Shown: positions 1 through 9,855 of the stretch, piece after piece
Layout of the letters: each line of letters begins with the position of its first letter
Numbering within the stretch: position 1 is the stretch's first letter
Source: Nostoc linckia FACHB-104
Lineage (GTDB): Bacteria; Cyanobacteriota; Cyanobacteriia; Cyanobacteriales; Nostocaceae
Assembly (NCBI RefSeq): GCF_014696615.1
Contig: NZ_JACJQJ010000051.1
Coordinates: forward strand, 1-60,440
Reading direction: 5' to 3'
DNA length: 60,440 bases
The notes under the pieces: generated by a model
The model's database searches: none
What the model was told of the DNA's origin: nothing
The model's input: the letters and a program-made list of their open reading frames with translations, nothing else
Translations under genes and position numbers: made by a program

Positions 1-96
1 ACCACACTGACCCCATCCCGAACTCAGAGGTGAAACGCTGCTGCGGCCACGATAGTCTAGGGGTTGCCCTACGCCACAATAGCTCGATGCCAGGTC
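1..96 (+). rRNA. rrf: 5S ribosomal RNA, 3' part
   Basis: The first bases match the conserved 5S core (CCACACTGACCCCATCCCGA and the following GAACTCAG), and the 3' strand ends in GCTCGATGCCAGGTC as in cyanobacterial 5S RNAs. About 20 bases of the 5' end lie outside the window. It is therefore the tail of an rRNA operon entering from the left, followed directly by a strong terminator. Confidence 0.93.
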
Positions 97-111
97 TATT
101 TATTAAAAAAT

Positions 112-144
112 AAAAGCCTCCTTAATTCAATTAAGGGGGCTTTT
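112..144 (+). terminator. Intrinsic terminator of the rRNA operon
   Basis: An A-rich run is followed by a hairpin whose arms are AAAAGCCTCCTTAA and TTAAGGGGGCTTTT, with a short AT loop and T residues at the 3' side. It stands 16 bases after the 5S end, so it most likely ends the rRNA transcript. Confidence 0.85.
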
Positions 145-344
145 GCTATAGCCACAGATGCAATATTCCTGCTTCAACATATGACAAATCATCAGATGTC
201 GTCCTAGCTAGGGCTTGCAGAATAAACAAAAAACCTAGATAAATCAAGAGATTTAGGGGGATAAAAGAGAATAAAGTGCAAGGAAAAAGGATAAAGTAAG
301 TAAGTAAAAACCCTTGTAGCAAGTTGCGTTGATATGTATCGAAA

Positions 345-941
345 AGCGCAAAAGCAAGAAACAGCATTATCAACTCCTTGATGTCAATCATGCCTTGTGT
401 AACGCACATCATCTCAGAGAACTCAAAGCCTTAGAAGAAATCGAGCAAGAATCTTGGGCGAAGTCGATGAAAAAGGTATTGCTTTTAGCTTGCAATTATA
501 AACATCGCTATCCCAAAGGTATTCCTCAAAATATTGTTGCTCGTCTGAGTCAACTCTATGAGCAAATTCTCCAGCGAGGGCAAGATTATCACGAATTCCA
601 ACTACCTTTAACCCGTAAAGGTAATCGAGGACGGGTGAAACGACGAGTTGGTCATAACAAGTTAATTGCGTTTTCAAAATTACAAGCGGGATGTTTTACG
701 GTTTCTCTCAGAACCGGATGTTCCATTTACTAATAACCAAGCTGAACGTGACTTGCGAATGATGAAATGTAAGCAGAAAATTTCGGGTGGTTTTCGCTCA
801 TTCGATTTTGCGGTTTCATTCGCCAACATCCGTTCTTTTCTTTCGACTGCATCTAAGCGTGGTCTTAATCTCTTGGAAGTGATTACTGACGCATTACAAG
901 GCAATCTCTCTGTTTTCTTTTCTTCCAATCCCACTACCTAG
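345..941 (+). pseudogene. IS66-family transposase remnant, 5'-truncated and frameshifted
   Basis: Two overlapping frames together read as the C-terminal half of an IS66-type transposase. The first contains the HALCNAHHLREL segment. The second contains FTNNQAERDLRMMK, which carries the catalytic-region Glu, and the usual KISGGFRS block. The frame changes at about 664-675, where both frames run over the same coding content, so a small indel has broken the gene. The N-terminal 250-300 residues of the family are missing and no intact element ends were found. This is a dead fragment beside the rRNA operon. Confidence 0.85.
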
Positions 942-1117
942 GCAGTTACCCAAATATTCAATTAATCTTAAACAATACCTTTGCCAAAAAAGATAGATCA
1001 AAAAAACTCTCTCTCCATCTGGAAAATTTGAGAGTGATATGATGTGTGCCCAAGCAGTGTCAGTAACTCTGTAATGCCCAATAATTCCCTATAAAAATGC
1101 AAATATTTTTAGGATGT

Positions 1118-1150
1118 AAACATACCCGACACAAAGAGTCGGGTATGTTT
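1118..1150 (+). promoter_or_regulatory. 13-bp perfect hairpin in the thrC leader
   Basis: AAACATACCCGAC (1118-1130) and GTCGGGTATGTTT (1138-1150) are perfect inverted repeats with a 7-base loop, ending 66 bases before the thrC start. There is no long T-tract. It may be a leader structure or the terminator of an upstream transcript; the sequence does not decide this. Confidence 0.5.
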
Positions 1151-1216
1151 GACTGGTATTTCTACTCGTGTTAGTATCAGGCGACAGTTGACAGACAAAC
1201 AGGGAAAGCTAGGTTT

Positions 1217-2518
1217 ATGACTCAGACAAAATCCGCACTTAACGAAGCAGCCACATATTTTCAAGCCTTGAAGTGTAAGGAATGTGGTGAGGAATATGAA
1301 CTGAAAGCCAACCATGTTTGTGAGTTATGCTTTGGGCCTTTAGAAGTTAAGTATGACTATAATGCTCTGCGTCGTTCTGTCACTCGTGAAAAAATTCAAG
1401 CTGGCCCCAATTCTATTTGGCGTTACCGTGCCTTTCTGCCTGTAGCAACTGACAATGTTATAGATGTGGGAACAGGTATGACTCCCCTAGTTCGTTCTCA
1501 CCGTCTGGCTCGTCGTCTGGGTTTAAACAAGCTCTATATTAAAAATGATGCTGTCAATATGCCTACCCTCAGCTTCAAGGATCGGGTGGTTTCAGTTGCT
1601 TTAAGTAGAGCTAGAGAGTTAGGCTTTACTACCGTTTCTTGCGCTAGTACTGGTAATTTGGCTAATTCTACAGCAGCGATCGCAGCTCATGCAGGTTTAG
1701 ATTGCTGTGTGTTTATCCCTGCAGACTTGGAAGCAGGTAAAGTCATGGGTAGCCTGATCTACAGCCCAACATTGATGGCTGTGAAGGGTAATTACGATCA
1801 GGTTAATCGTCTGTGTTCGGAAGTAGCTAATACACATGGATGGGGTTTTGTCAATATTAATCTTCGCCCCTACTACTCGGAAGGTTCTAAGACCCTAGGC
1901 TTTGAAGTGGCTGAACAACTAGGTTGGGAATTACCTGACCATATCGTTGCACCTCTAGCATCTGGTTCGCTATTTACAAAAATTTATAAAGGATTCAAAG
2001 AATTTGTAGAAGTTGGTTTAGTAGAAGACAAGAAAGTCCGTTTTAGCGGCGCGCAAGCTGAGGGTTGTTCTCCCATCGCCCAAGCATATAAAGAAGGACG
2101 TGATTTTATTAAACCAGTCAAACCAAATACCATTGCTAAATCTATTGCGATTGGCAACCCAGCCGATGGTGTTTATGCCGTAGAAATAGCTAACAAAACA
2201 AACGGTAATATTGAATCAGTCAATGATGCAGAAATCATTGAAGGCATCAAGCTATTAGCTGAAACTGAAGGCATTTTCACAGAAACAGCTGGTGGTACAA
2301 CCGTTGCAGTGCTGAAAAAATTAGTAGAAGCTGGCAAAATTGATCCAGATGAAACTACTGTGGTATACATCACTGGCAATGGTTTGAAAACTCAAGAAGC
2401 ACTTCACGGCTATATTGGCGAACCTTTGACAATTGATGCCAAACTCGACAGTTTTGAACGCGCACTAGAGCGTTCTCGCACTCTTGATCGTTTGGAATGG
2501 CAGCAAGTACTCGTCTAA
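1217..2518 (+). CDS. thrC: Threonine synthase
   Basis: This 433-residue PLP enzyme makes threonine and phosphate from O-phosphohomoserine, the last step of threonine synthesis in the cytoplasm. An N-terminal zinc-ribbon-like segment (CKECGEEY...CELC, about residues 19-37) precedes the fold-type II PLP domain. The Schiff-base lysine is K121 in SFKDR, and the SASTGNLAN-like loop follows. Length is normal for the cyanobacterial type. The ATG at 1217 is preceded by a purine-rich AGGGAAAG. A sulfur-carrier gene lies 87 bp downstream on the same strand and may be co-transcribed. The leader holds a perfect 13-bp hairpin. Confidence 0.95.
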   Translation: MTQTKSALNEAATYFQALKCKECGEEYELKANHVCELCFGPLEVKYDYNALRRSVTREKIQAGPNSIWRYRAFLPVATDNVIDVGTGMTPLVRSHRLARRLGLNKLYIKNDAVNMPTLSFKDRVVSVALSRARELGFTTVSCASTGNLANSTAAIAAHAGLDCCVFIPADLEAGKVMGSLIYSPTLMAVKGNYDQVNRLCSEVANTHGWGFVNINLRPYYSEGSKTLGFEVAEQLGWELPDHIVAPLASGSLFTKIYKGFKEFVEVGLVEDKKVRFSGAQAEGCSPIAQAYKEGRDFIKPVKPNTIAKSIAIGNPADGVYAVEIANKTNGNIESVNDAEIIEGIKLLAETEGIFTETAGGTTVAVLKKLVEAGKIDPDETTVVYITGNGLKTQEALHGYIGEPLTIDAKLDSFERALERSRTLDRLEWQQVLV

Positions 2519-2605
2519 AGAATGAAAGGTAAAGGATAAAAGATTAAACTCAATCCTTTATATTTCATACTTTATACTTCTTATTTCACACTTCTTACTT
2601 CAATT

Positions 2606-2881
2606 ATGTCTGTAACAGTTTTAGTTCCCACAGCTCTTCAGAAATTTACCAATAACCAAGCTACATTAAAATGCAGTGGCAGTACGATCGCAGAATTATT
2701 TGATTCTTTAGAACAAAGCTGTCCTGGTATTAAAGCGCGCTTGTGCGATGAAGCAGGAGCGCCACGGCGCTTTTTAAATTTGTATGTCAATAGCGAAGAT
2801 ATTCGCTTTTTGGATGGGACAGCTACACCTCTCAAAGATGGCGATGAAGTCAGTATTGTCCCTGCTGTTGCAGGTGGTTGA
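2606..2881 (+). CDS. MoaD/ThiS-family sulfur carrier, CysO-like
   Basis: A 91-residue ubiquitin-like protein ending in the diglycine AVAGG, the site that becomes a thiocarboxylate in this family. The pattern LVPTAL at the N-terminus, LN-YVN-EDIRFL in the middle and [14 protein letters not shown] at the end resembles actinobacterial CysO (cysteine synthesis) more than MoaD of molybdopterin synthesis, by memory of those sequences. The neighbour is thrC, a PLP enzyme related to cysteine synthases, and no moa or thi genes are nearby. The sulfur donor and acceptor are unknown. A terminator follows, so thrC and this gene probably form one transcription unit. Confidence 0.85.
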   Translation: MSVTVLVPTALQKFTNNQATLKCSGSTIAELFDSLEQSCPGIKARLCDEAGAPRRFLNLYVNSEDIRFLDGTATPLKDGDEVSIVPAVAGG

Positions 2882-2916
2882 TAAAGAGAAGTTTGAAATT
2901 TGTTAAATATAGATTA

Positions 2917-2951
2917 ATAAGCGTGCCGCAATAGCACGCTTATGTTTTTTT
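2917..2951 (+). terminator. Intrinsic terminator after the sulfur-carrier gene
   Basis: The arms ATAAGCGTGC and GCACGCTTAT flank a short loop and are followed by GTTTTTTT. This fits a Rho-independent terminator ending the thrC unit. Confidence 0.85.
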
Positions 2952-3178
2952 GGGCATTGGACAATACTTATTTCTCTCCACACTCTCCCCTTCTACCCCC
3001 GATCAACGAGCTGAGTCGAGGCGCAGCTTCTTCATCTCCTTTTCCGTATTCCCTAGCTCTATGAATATTTAGCAATAAATCTGCAAATTTTGTCTTCCTT
3101 GCACCAATAACTTGAGCATAGATATATAAAAATTTGTATGCTGAGGTTAATAGGTCTTAATAGTTCTTTTTAAAACTG

Positions 3179-5515
3179 GTGCAAGAAGATTTTAGGTTAA
3201 TTGTTGATTTAGTCTCAGTTCTCGCTGTCGCAGCCTGTGGCGGACTGTTTGCGGCGCTGTTACGACAACCTGTTTTGTTAGGGTATCTCATTGGCGGGAT
3301 GGTGGTGGGGCCTGCAGGACTGGGATTAATTAAAGAAGTTATCCAAGTGGAGACTCTGGCTCAGTTTGGGGTCGCTTTCTTGTTATTTGCGTTGGGTGTA
3401 GAGTTTTCCTTTGCAGAACTTAAAAAGGTAAAAGCGATCGCTCTGGGTGGTGGAGGGCTACAAATTGCGCTGACGATTTTGATCACGGTTGTGATCTGCG
3501 GTGTAACAGGTGCTTGGGGAGCCTTACCTGCTAAGGGCGTATTTTTGGGGTCAATTCTGTCTTTATCTTCAACCGCAGTTGTCCTCAAATGCTTGATGGA
3601 AAGCAATGAAACAGAAACGCCCCACGGACAGGTGATGCTGGGTATTTTGGTAGTGCAGGACTTGGCATTAGGACTAATGCTAGCAGTCCTACCAGCGTTG
3701 CATGAACCAGGTGAAGCGATTGGTGTCGCCGTCGTGACAGCGCTGGTACGCATTGGCTTATTTGCGGCTGGTGCAGTTGTCGCTGGGATTTGGCTGATTC
3801 CGCCACTGTTAAGACTTCTGGCTCGTACTGAAAGCAAAGAGCTATTTTTATTAGGTGTAGTGGCACTGTGCTTGGGAATTGCCCTGCTGACAGAGTATTT
3901 AGGGCTATCGATTGAAATGGGGGCGTTTGTCGCCGGTTTGATGATTTCTGAAGTGGAATACGCTGACCAAACTTTGACCTATGTAGAGCCGCTCAGAGAC
4001 ATCTTTGCCAGTTTGTTTTTCGCATCTATTGGGATGTTGATTGACCCAGTGTTTTTGTGGAAAAACCTGGAATTGATTTTGGGTTTAGTGGCAATAGTTT
4101 TTGTAGGTAAGTTTTTAATCATTACACCTTTGGTAAAACTGTTCCGCTATCCCTTAAAAACAGCTTTAATTGCTGGGCTGGGGCTGGCTCAAATTGGGGA
4201 ATTTTCCTTTGTACTTGCCAGTGAAGGGCAGGCTTTGGGCTTAGTTTCGCGTACTGTGTATTTACTGATTTTAGGAACTACAGCAGTAACACTTGTTATT
4301 ACCCCATTTGTGCTACGTTTGGTGCCATTTTTATTTACCGTGGCAGAATCTATGCCTTGGTTGAAACCTTATTTAGAAGAAGTCCAACCGCGGGATGTTG
4401 CAGATGATTTGCCATTAAAAGGGCACGTAGTAGTTTGTGGTTATGGGCGAGTCGGCAAAAATTTAGTCAAATTATTACAGCAGCACCAGCTACCTGTAGT
4501 CGTTATCGACCAGTCTGAAAGTAGAATTCAGAAATTGCGGGAAGCAGGAGTGCCTTATGTATATGGCAATTGTGTAAGTTTGCATGTGTTAGAAACTGCT
4601 GGGGTGAATCATGCCAAAGGAATGGCGATCGCACTTCCTGATCCTATGAGTACACGTCTTTGCCTTAAACGCGCTTTAGAATTATGCCCAGAATTAGATT
4701 TAGTGGTTCGCGCTACCCAAGATAAAAATATTGAAGTGCTTTATCAATTAGGCGCTAGGGAAGTTGTACAACCAGAGTTTGAAGCCAGCTTAGAAATGGC
4801 AACCTATTTATTAAAAGGTTTAGGCTTGGCAGGAGATGTTGTCCAACGGGAAATGCAGCAAATTCGCAAAGATCATTATTTGGACTTGCGGCCAGAACGT
4901 ACTGCATCGGAAGTTTCCCGTGATTTAGAGCAAGCAACTCAAGATTTCAATCGCCGCTGGTATCCCTTACCATCTAGTTCGCCCCTAATTGGCATGAGCT
5001 TAGAAGAAGCAGATATGCGTTACTTAATTGGGGTGAGTTTAATGGCAATTCGCCGCGCTAACGGCGAAGAAATTGACTATCCCAATAACCAAACCCGATT
5101 GGAAGAAGGCGATCGCTTGCTGGTAGTGGGGGCAGATGAAGAACTAGCAGCTTTGGCAGAATTTGCCGTTGGTAGAACAGCCGTCCCAGGAGAAGATAGC
5201 GCTTGCCAGTGGACAGCAATTAATGCTGATACGCCAATTTTAGGTAAAAATTTAGCAGATTTAGATATTAGTAACAAATACGGTGTAAAAGTAGAGGCAA
5301 TCCGGCGTGATGGGAAATTTATTCGCTCTCCTGATAGCCATATGGACTTGCGAGACGGCGATCAAGTATTGTTATGCGGCAGCTTAGAGAGTCTCAATCA
5401 ACTACAACCTTTGTTTGCTACATCTGAGGCATTACCCCTCTCTTTACCGATAGTCAAAGCTGATGAGGCAGAAGCTCTAAAAGAAGTTCTGCCTGTAGAT
5501 CAGCCAAGACATTAA
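3179..5515 (+). CDS. CPA2-type cation:proton antiporter with TrkA-N and TrkA-C domains
   Basis: A 778-residue inner-membrane KefB/RosB-like monovalent cation/H+ antiporter. Residues 1-390 hold about 12 hydrophobic segments of the Na_H_Exchanger type. A Rossmann TrkA-N (RCK) domain begins near residue 415 with GYGRVG. Two TrkA-C-like domains follow at about 600-670 and 680-755; two such modules in one chain imply ligand or nucleotide gating. It probably exports K+ or Na+ in exchange for protons. The start is GTG at 3179; the following MQEDFRLIVDLV matches how I remember the cyanobacterial family starting. It stands alone, after a 227-bp gap. Confidence 0.9.
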   Translation: MQEDFRLIVDLVSVLAVAACGGLFAALLRQPVLLGYLIGGMVVGPAGLGLIKEVIQVETLAQFGVAFLLFALGVEFSFAELKKVKAIALGGGGLQIALTILITVVICGVTGAWGALPAKGVFLGSILSLSSTAVVLKCLMESNETETPHGQVMLGILVVQDLALGLMLAVLPALHEPGEAIGVAVVTALVRIGLFAAGAVVAGIWLIPPLLRLLARTESKELFLLGVVALCLGIALLTEYLGLSIEMGAFVAGLMISEVEYADQTLTYVEPLRDIFASLFFASIGMLIDPVFLWKNLELILGLVAIVFVGKFLIITPLVKLFRYPLKTALIAGLGLAQIGEFSFVLASEGQALGLVSRTVYLLILGTTAVTLVITPFVLRLVPFLFTVAESMPWLKPYLEEVQPRDVADDLPLKGHVVVCGYGRVGKNLVKLLQQHQLPVVVIDQSESRIQKLREAGVPYVYGNCVSLHVLETAGVNHAKGMAIALPDPMSTRLCLKRALELCPELDLVVRATQDKNIEVLYQLGAREVVQPEFEASLEMATYLLKGLGLAGDVVQREMQQIRKDHYLDLRPERTASEVSRDLEQATQDFNRRWYPLPSSSPLIGMSLEEADMRYLIGVSLMAIRRANGEEIDYPNNQTRLEEGDRLLVVGADEELAALAEFAVGRTAVPGEDSACQWTAINADTPILGKNLADLDISNKYGVKVEAIRRDGKFIRSPDSHMDLRDGDQVLLCGSLESLNQLQPLFATSEALPLSLPIVKADEAEALKEVLPVDQPRH

Positions 5516-5580
5516 ATGGCGTAGCTAAGGGAAAATAGCCTGCAAAGAGAAGTTTGAGGAATGTTAGCCAGCAGACAAAC

Positions 5581-5817
5581 CTAAATTTTAGGCTTAATGT
5601 AGGCGATCGCGTGCTTCCAAAGAGTAGTTTGTTGGCTGTGTTCATCCACAATACAGACGCAGTTTGGATCTTGCCAAATTATCCTACCTGTAAGTAAATC
5701 GCCCGTCACCAGTTTGAAATCTACTGCTGCTGCATTTTTAATCAGGTTTTGTACTTGCCGAATACTGGGCAGTGAAGTGTCGAATTCCGTAAGGGTTTTT
5801 GGTGGTGATGGATGCAT
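5581..5817 (-). CDS. hfq: Cyanobacterial Hfq-like RNA-binding protein
   Basis: A 78-residue Sm-like protein. TSLPSIRQVQNLI is the N-terminal helix, LLTGRIIWQDPNCVCI covers Sm1 strands and HAIAYIKP is the Sm2 end. This is the divergent cyanobacterial Hfq class, in which the C-terminal KH motif of enterobacterial Hfq is replaced. Such Hfq proteins are known to act in motility and pilus function rather than as general sRNA chaperones. It is divergent from dapF across about 220 bp; an hfq next to dapF is a recurrent cyanobacterial arrangement. The first about 8 residues before the helix are slightly longer than in relatives, so the start could be a few codons downstream. Confidence 0.85.
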   Translation of the reverse strand: MHPSPPKTLTEFDTSLPSIRQVQNLIKNAAAVDFKLVTGDLLTGRIIWQDPNCVCIVDEHSQQTTLWKHAIAYIKPKI

Positions 5818-5846
5818 AGGGAAGAATGTTTAAATGGAGATTGGAA

Positions 5847-5950
5847 GGGAGATGAGGGGGATGTAGACGCTACGCGTCTTCCCGCAGGGTGGGAGATGAG
5901 GGGGATGTAGACGCTACGCGTCTTCCCGCAGGGTGGGAGATGAGGGAGAG
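5847..5950. repeat. Two tandem 44-bp repeats and a partial third, with internal palindrome
   Basis: The unit at 5847-5890 is repeated identically at 5891-5934 and begins a third time at 5935. Each unit combines a GATGAGGG purine tract with the palindrome-rich AGACGCTACGCGTCT. This is typical extragenic repeat material of Nostocales. It sits in the hfq-dapF divergent promoter region. Confidence 0.9.
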
Positions 5951-6040
5951 AAATTCTCATGCCCAATGCCCCATGCCCAACTCCCAATTTCTCATCCATA
6001 ATCGACAGTAACTAATCTTTGATAATTCATCATTGGGTAA

Positions 6041-6880
6041 ATGGCAATCGAATTTACTAAGTATCACGGTTTGGGGAATGACTTTATTCTCATTGATAAT
6101 CGCTCTTCATCAGAGCCAGTAATTACTCCAGAGCAAGCAATCAAGTTGTGCGATCGCCACTTTGGTATCGGTGCAGATGGTGTAATTTTTGCTTTGCCAG
6201 GAGAAAACGGTACTGACTACACTATGCGAATTTTTAATTCCGATGGTTCAGAACCGGAAATGTGCGGTAATGGAATTCGCTGTTTAGGCGTATTTTTAGC
6301 TGACTTAGAGGGCGAATCGAGGGCTAAAGACTTATATCGCATTCAAACATTGGCTGGTGTAATTACACCCCAACTGATGGCGGATGGTCAAGTGAAGGTG
6401 GATATGGGTTTACCCAAATTACTGGCTGGAGAAATTCCCACTACTTTAAGCGCTGCGGATACCAAGGTAATTAATCAACCCCTAGAAGTGGCAGGTAAAA
6501 CTTGGGAAGTTACCTGTGTGAGTATGGGCAATCCTCACTGTATTACCTTTGTGGAAGATGTCGCTGCAATTCCTTTAGAAAGCATTGGGCCACAGTTTGA
6601 ACATCACCCAGTTTTTCCCCAACGCACAAATACTGAATTTATTCAAGTAGTTAGCCGTGATTACTTGAAAATGCGAGTTTGGGAACGAGGTGCTGGTATT
6701 ACATTAGCTTGCGGTACTGGTGCTTGTGCTTCCTTAGTGGCTGGTGTGTTGACCGGAAAATGCGATCGCATCGCCACTGTAGAACTACCTGGTGGCCCTT
6801 TACAAATTGAATGGTCAGAAATTGACCAACGGGTTTATATGACTGGCCCAGCAGAGCGAGTTTTTACTGGGAAATTATAG
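6041..6880 (+). CDS. dapF: Diaminopimelate epimerase
   Basis: A 279-residue cofactor-free racemase converting LL- to meso-diaminopimelate for lysine and peptidoglycan synthesis. The two catalytic cysteines are visible: C75 in MCGNGIRC and C224 in LACGTGAC. The N-terminal [12 protein letters not shown] is the family signature. Length is normal and both half-domains are present. It is divergent from hfq. A short GGCAGG/CCTGCC stem lies at 6889-6907 after the stop, but without a T-run. Confidence 0.96.
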   Translation: MAIEFTKYHGLGNDFILIDNRSSSEPVITPEQAIKLCDRHFGIGADGVIFALPGENGTDYTMRIFNSDGSEPEMCGNGIRCLGVFLADLEGESRAKDLYRIQTLAGVITPQLMADGQVKVDMGLPKLLAGEIPTTLSAADTKVINQPLEVAGKTWEVTCVSMGNPHCITFVEDVAAIPLESIGPQFEHHPVFPQRTNTEFIQVVSRDYLKMRVWERGAGITLACGTGACASLVAGVLTGKCDRIATVELPGGPLQIEWSEIDQRVYMTGPAERVFTGKL

Positions 6881-6987
6881 TTTTTATCGGCAGGTATATT
6901 GCCTGCCATACCCAAAATTAATATCATCATGTAATTTTTCCTCCTCTGTTCGCCAAAGAGATTGTCTATTTTTTATTTGGAAGTTTC

Positions 6988-8973
6988 TTAGCGTATAGGA
7001 ATGGTAATTACAAACTCCGTCCCTCGTTCTGGCAATGAGAAACACTCTAACAATCCACCATGTTTTTTAGTCACAATTTGATAACTAATTGATAATCCCA
7101 TCCCAGTACCTTTACCAACTGGTTTAGTAGTAAAAAATGGTTCAAATAAATGCAGTCGAACATCTTCGGTAATTCCTGTACCGTTATCAGCAATTTTAAT
7201 AATAATGTTTTTATTTACCTGAGCAGAAGTAATGTGAATTACTGGTTCAGCACAAAGCCCTTTTTCAAAAGCTTCTTCTAAAGCATCAATGGCATTTGCC
7301 AGGATATTCATAAATACCTGGTTCAATTGTCCTGCAAAGCAAGGTATTGCTGGGATTTCACCATAATCTTTGATTAATTCAATGGGAGGGCGATTATTTT
7401 GTGCTTTTAATCTATGTTGTAAAATTAACAAAGTACTATTGATACCTTGGTGCAAGTCTGCCGTTTTAAACTCAGCTTCATCTAACCGAGAGAAGATTCG
7501 CAAACTCAACACAATCTCACGGATGCGCTCAGATCCAATCTTCATTGAAGTCAGTATCTTAGGCAAATCTTCTATTAAGTATTCAATCTCAGCTTCTTGT
7601 TCAGCATTTTGAATTTCTGCTTCTGGATTGGGGTAATATTTTTGATAAAGCTGAAGTAATAAAAGCAATTGCTTAGTATAGTCGTCAGTGTATTTAAGAT
7701 TACCGTAAATAAAGTTAACTGGGTTATTAATTTCGTGAGCGATACCAGCAACTAAGCGCCCCAAAGAAGACATCTTTTCGTGCTGGATGAGTTGTGACTG
7801 CGTAAGTTTGAGTTCGTTTAAAGTTTGCTTAAGATTAAGATTTTTTTGCTGTAGTTCTTGCGTGCGCTCTATTACTTTTTGTTCTAAGTTTTGGCTGTAA
7901 GCTTCTAGTTTTTTGTTAGCTTCGTATTGCTCTACTAGTAGTCGTTTAACCTGTTGAATTAACTGATTCAAAGCAATAGCTAAAATACCAACCTCGTCTT
8001 CGGTTGTCACTGAGGCTTGGAGATTAAAATCAGAGCTACGGGTAACTTGTTGTGCAATCTGAGTTAAAGCTTTTAAAGGACGAGTAATGGCTCGCGCAAT
8101 TAAACTCCCCATAATTGCCACAATCAAGCTTCCCAGCAAAAATAACACTCCCAAATGTTGCCAGAGTTTCCATCGAGCTAGGTCTAAAGGCAAAATGGGA
8201 TATAACACTGTAGTTACTAGAGAATGGCTTGCGCCTCGAAATAAGATGCTTTTAGCTAAATAATTCTGGTTGTCAATCGTAATTCGTCTAGCAGGTGAAT
8301 CAGGGCTAGGAAATGCTTGTTTGCTACTAGGTACTGTTGATAATGTTGTAGCAACTATCTGGTTTTCTCTGAGAACAATTAAATGCTTAGAAGAACCAGC
8401 AGCAATTTTTTTCAGAAGCGTATCATCTACTGAATAACCAATGATCATTCCTCCTGAAATTCCAGCCGATGATTTAATTGCATGAGTTACCACTTGCAGA
8501 ACTTGTTTTTCGCCTTCTACATTTAACAAATCAATTAAATGTGCACCACGACTAGCGCTATTACTAATTGCTTCATCCAATATTGTAACTTGGTATAAAG
8601 AATTGTTACGCACATCTAGTAATAAGTTGCCTTGGGAATCAACTATTTTGATCCAATCTAATTTCAGTACAGACTTAAGTGGTAGTAATATTTGTAAAAG
8701 TAAGGCTTGATCGCGCTTTTCCACAGCTTGACTAAGCTGATTTTGTGTAGCAATCAACTCAATTTTAGTTTCTAGCGTTTGCTGCTCATATTGAAAATCT
8801 TGAGAAACACGTTCAGCAAAACTTTCAACCTCTTGGCGAAAATTATGTTCCAAACTATCTGTGAACCAATGTCCTAGTGCTAGTAAGCCAAACATGAATA
8901 CGCTAAAACAAACTATTAGTAGCGGTAGAACTATCTTTTGGCTTAGACTCAACCGCCTAAAAAATCTGTGCAT
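6988..8973 (-). CDS. Membrane sensor histidine kinase (extracytoplasmic sensor, HAMP, HisKA, HATPase)
   Basis: A 661-residue kinase. There is a transmembrane helix at about residues 13-36, a periplasmic Cache-like region of about 230 residues, a second helix at about 268-292, a HAMP domain, and a coiled coil to about 400. The dimerisation/phosphotransfer helix has H413 in [14 protein letters not shown] complete HATPase_c domain follows, with N-box [16 protein letters not shown] and [11 protein letters not shown]. The gene begins 12 bp after a PstS-like lipoprotein gene on the same strand, so the two are very probably one operon and the lipoprotein may present the ligand. No response regulator is adjacent. 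Confidence 0.9.
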   Translation of the reverse strand: MHRFFRRLSLSQKIVLPLLIVCFSVFMFGLLALGHWFTDSLEHNFRQEVESFAERVSQDFQYEQQTLETKIELIATQNQLSQAVEKRDQALLLQILLPLKSVLKLDWIKIVDSQGNLLLDVRNNSLYQVTILDEAISNSASRGAHLIDLLNVEGEKQVLQVVTHAIKSSAGISGGMIIGYSVDDTLLKKIAAGSSKHLIVLRENQIVATTLSTVPSSKQAFPSPDSPARRITIDNQNYLAKSILFRGASHSLVTTVLYPILPLDLARWKLWQHLGVLFLLGSLIVAIMGSLIARAITRPLKALTQIAQQVTRSSDFNLQASVTTEDEVGILAIALNQLIQQVKRLLVEQYEANKKLEAYSQNLEQKVIERTQELQQKNLNLKQTLNELKLTQSQLIQHEKMSSLGRLVAGIAHEINNPVNFIYGNLKYTDDYTKQLLLLLQLYQKYYPNPEAEIQNAEQEAEIEYLIEDLPKILTSMKIGSERIREIVLSLRIFSRLDEAEFKTADLHQGINSTLLILQHRLKAQNNRPPIELIKDYGEIPAIPCFAGQLNQVFMNILANAIDALEEAFEKGLCAEPVIHITSAQVNKNIIIKIADNGTGITEDVRLHLFEPFFTTKPVGKGTGMGLSISYQIVTKKHGGLLECFSLPERGTEFVITIPIR

Positions 8974-8985
8974 AACAAGTTCTAT

Positions 8986-9855
8986 TTATTGAGCAGGGAC
9001 AAAGCCATTTTTTTGTAGCAGTTTTTTTCCTGTCTCGCTATAGATAAAATCTATAAAACCCTGGGTATGTGCTGAAGGCTTTTTACTCGCTATAATGCCA
9101 ATTTGACGTAGCATTTTGTATTTACCATTAATTAAGTTTTCTTGTGTAGGTGCAACTCCGTTGAGGCTGAGACGATTGACTGGTAATTGATTGATGAGTG
9201 AATAAGCTAAAGAAAAAGCGCCGATGGAATTAGGAGTATTTTGTAAGGTTTCTATTAATTCACCCTCTTTATTCAAAATTACGGCTTTAGTTGTAGTCTT
9301 ATCATCACCTAAATAATATTTTCGCAATAATTTTTTGGCTGACTCATCTTCTGGCCGATCTAACACTACAATTTTTGCATCAGGCCCGCCCAGTTCTTGC
9401 CAATTAGTGATTTCACCTTTGTAAATTGCTTTTAACTGCTGAGTTGAAAGATTGCTTACACCTTTAACGCTATTGTGAGTAGCAACAACTAACAAGTCTT
9501 TTGCCAATTCGCGATACTGAATTTGACCGTTATCTTCTTCAGGCTTGAGTTTTTTACTAGTACTAGCAATCTCGATAAGATTGTTTTTCAAAGCTGCGAT
9601 CGCACCTTCAGATTGGCTATTAGAAACAAACTCAATTTTAATTGCTTTGTTTTGAGCTTCATAAGCTTTTGCTAACAGTGTTGAGACCGTTAACGTTGAA
9701 CTAGAGCTACCCATTTTGATAATTTTTTGGGCTTGGGAATCAGTCTGGCTAGCAACTTGACGAGAATCTGTTGGGGGCGTTGAATTAATTGCAGTACAAC
9801 TGTACAACCCAAAGAGCATAATTCCCATGAACAGCGAGTGAGCAATTTTTTGCAT
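8986..9855 (-). CDS. PstS-like periplasmic phosphate-type binding lipoprotein
   Basis: A 289-residue solute-binding protein of the PBP/PstS family. The N-terminus is a lipoprotein signal with lipobox LYSC (Cys at about 20). The SSSTLTVSTLL segment, the AIYKGEITNW motif and the SIGAFSLAY region near the C-terminus are typical of PstS-like proteins. No pst permease genes follow; the next gene, 12 bp downstream, is a membrane histidine kinase. This points to a sensing role rather than transport. The ligand, phosphate or otherwise, cannot be read from the sequence. Confidence 0.87.
   Translation of the reverse strand: MQKIAHSLFMGIMLFGLYSCTAINSTPPTDSRQVASQTDSQAQKIIKMGSSSSTLTVSTLLAKAYEAQNKAIKIEFVSNSQSEGAIAALKNNLIEIASTSKKLKPEEDNGQIQYRELAKDLLVVATHNSVKGVSNLSTQQLKAIYKGEITNWQELGGPDAKIVVLDRPEDESAKKLLRKYYLGDDKTTTKAVILNKEGELIETLQNTPNSIGAFSLAYSLINQLPVNRLSLNGVAPTQENLINGKYKMLRQIGIIASKKPSAHTQGFIDFIYSETGKKLLQKNGFVPAQ

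Noticed and set aside
146-412. 88-residue minus-strand membrane protein next to the 5S rRNA
   Set aside because: It overlaps the IS66 remnant, has no ribosome-binding site and looks like AT-rich chance hydrophobicity.
2606-2881. MoaD of molybdopterin synthesis
   Set aside because: The motif pattern is closer to CysO and no moa genes are nearby. Not excluded completely.
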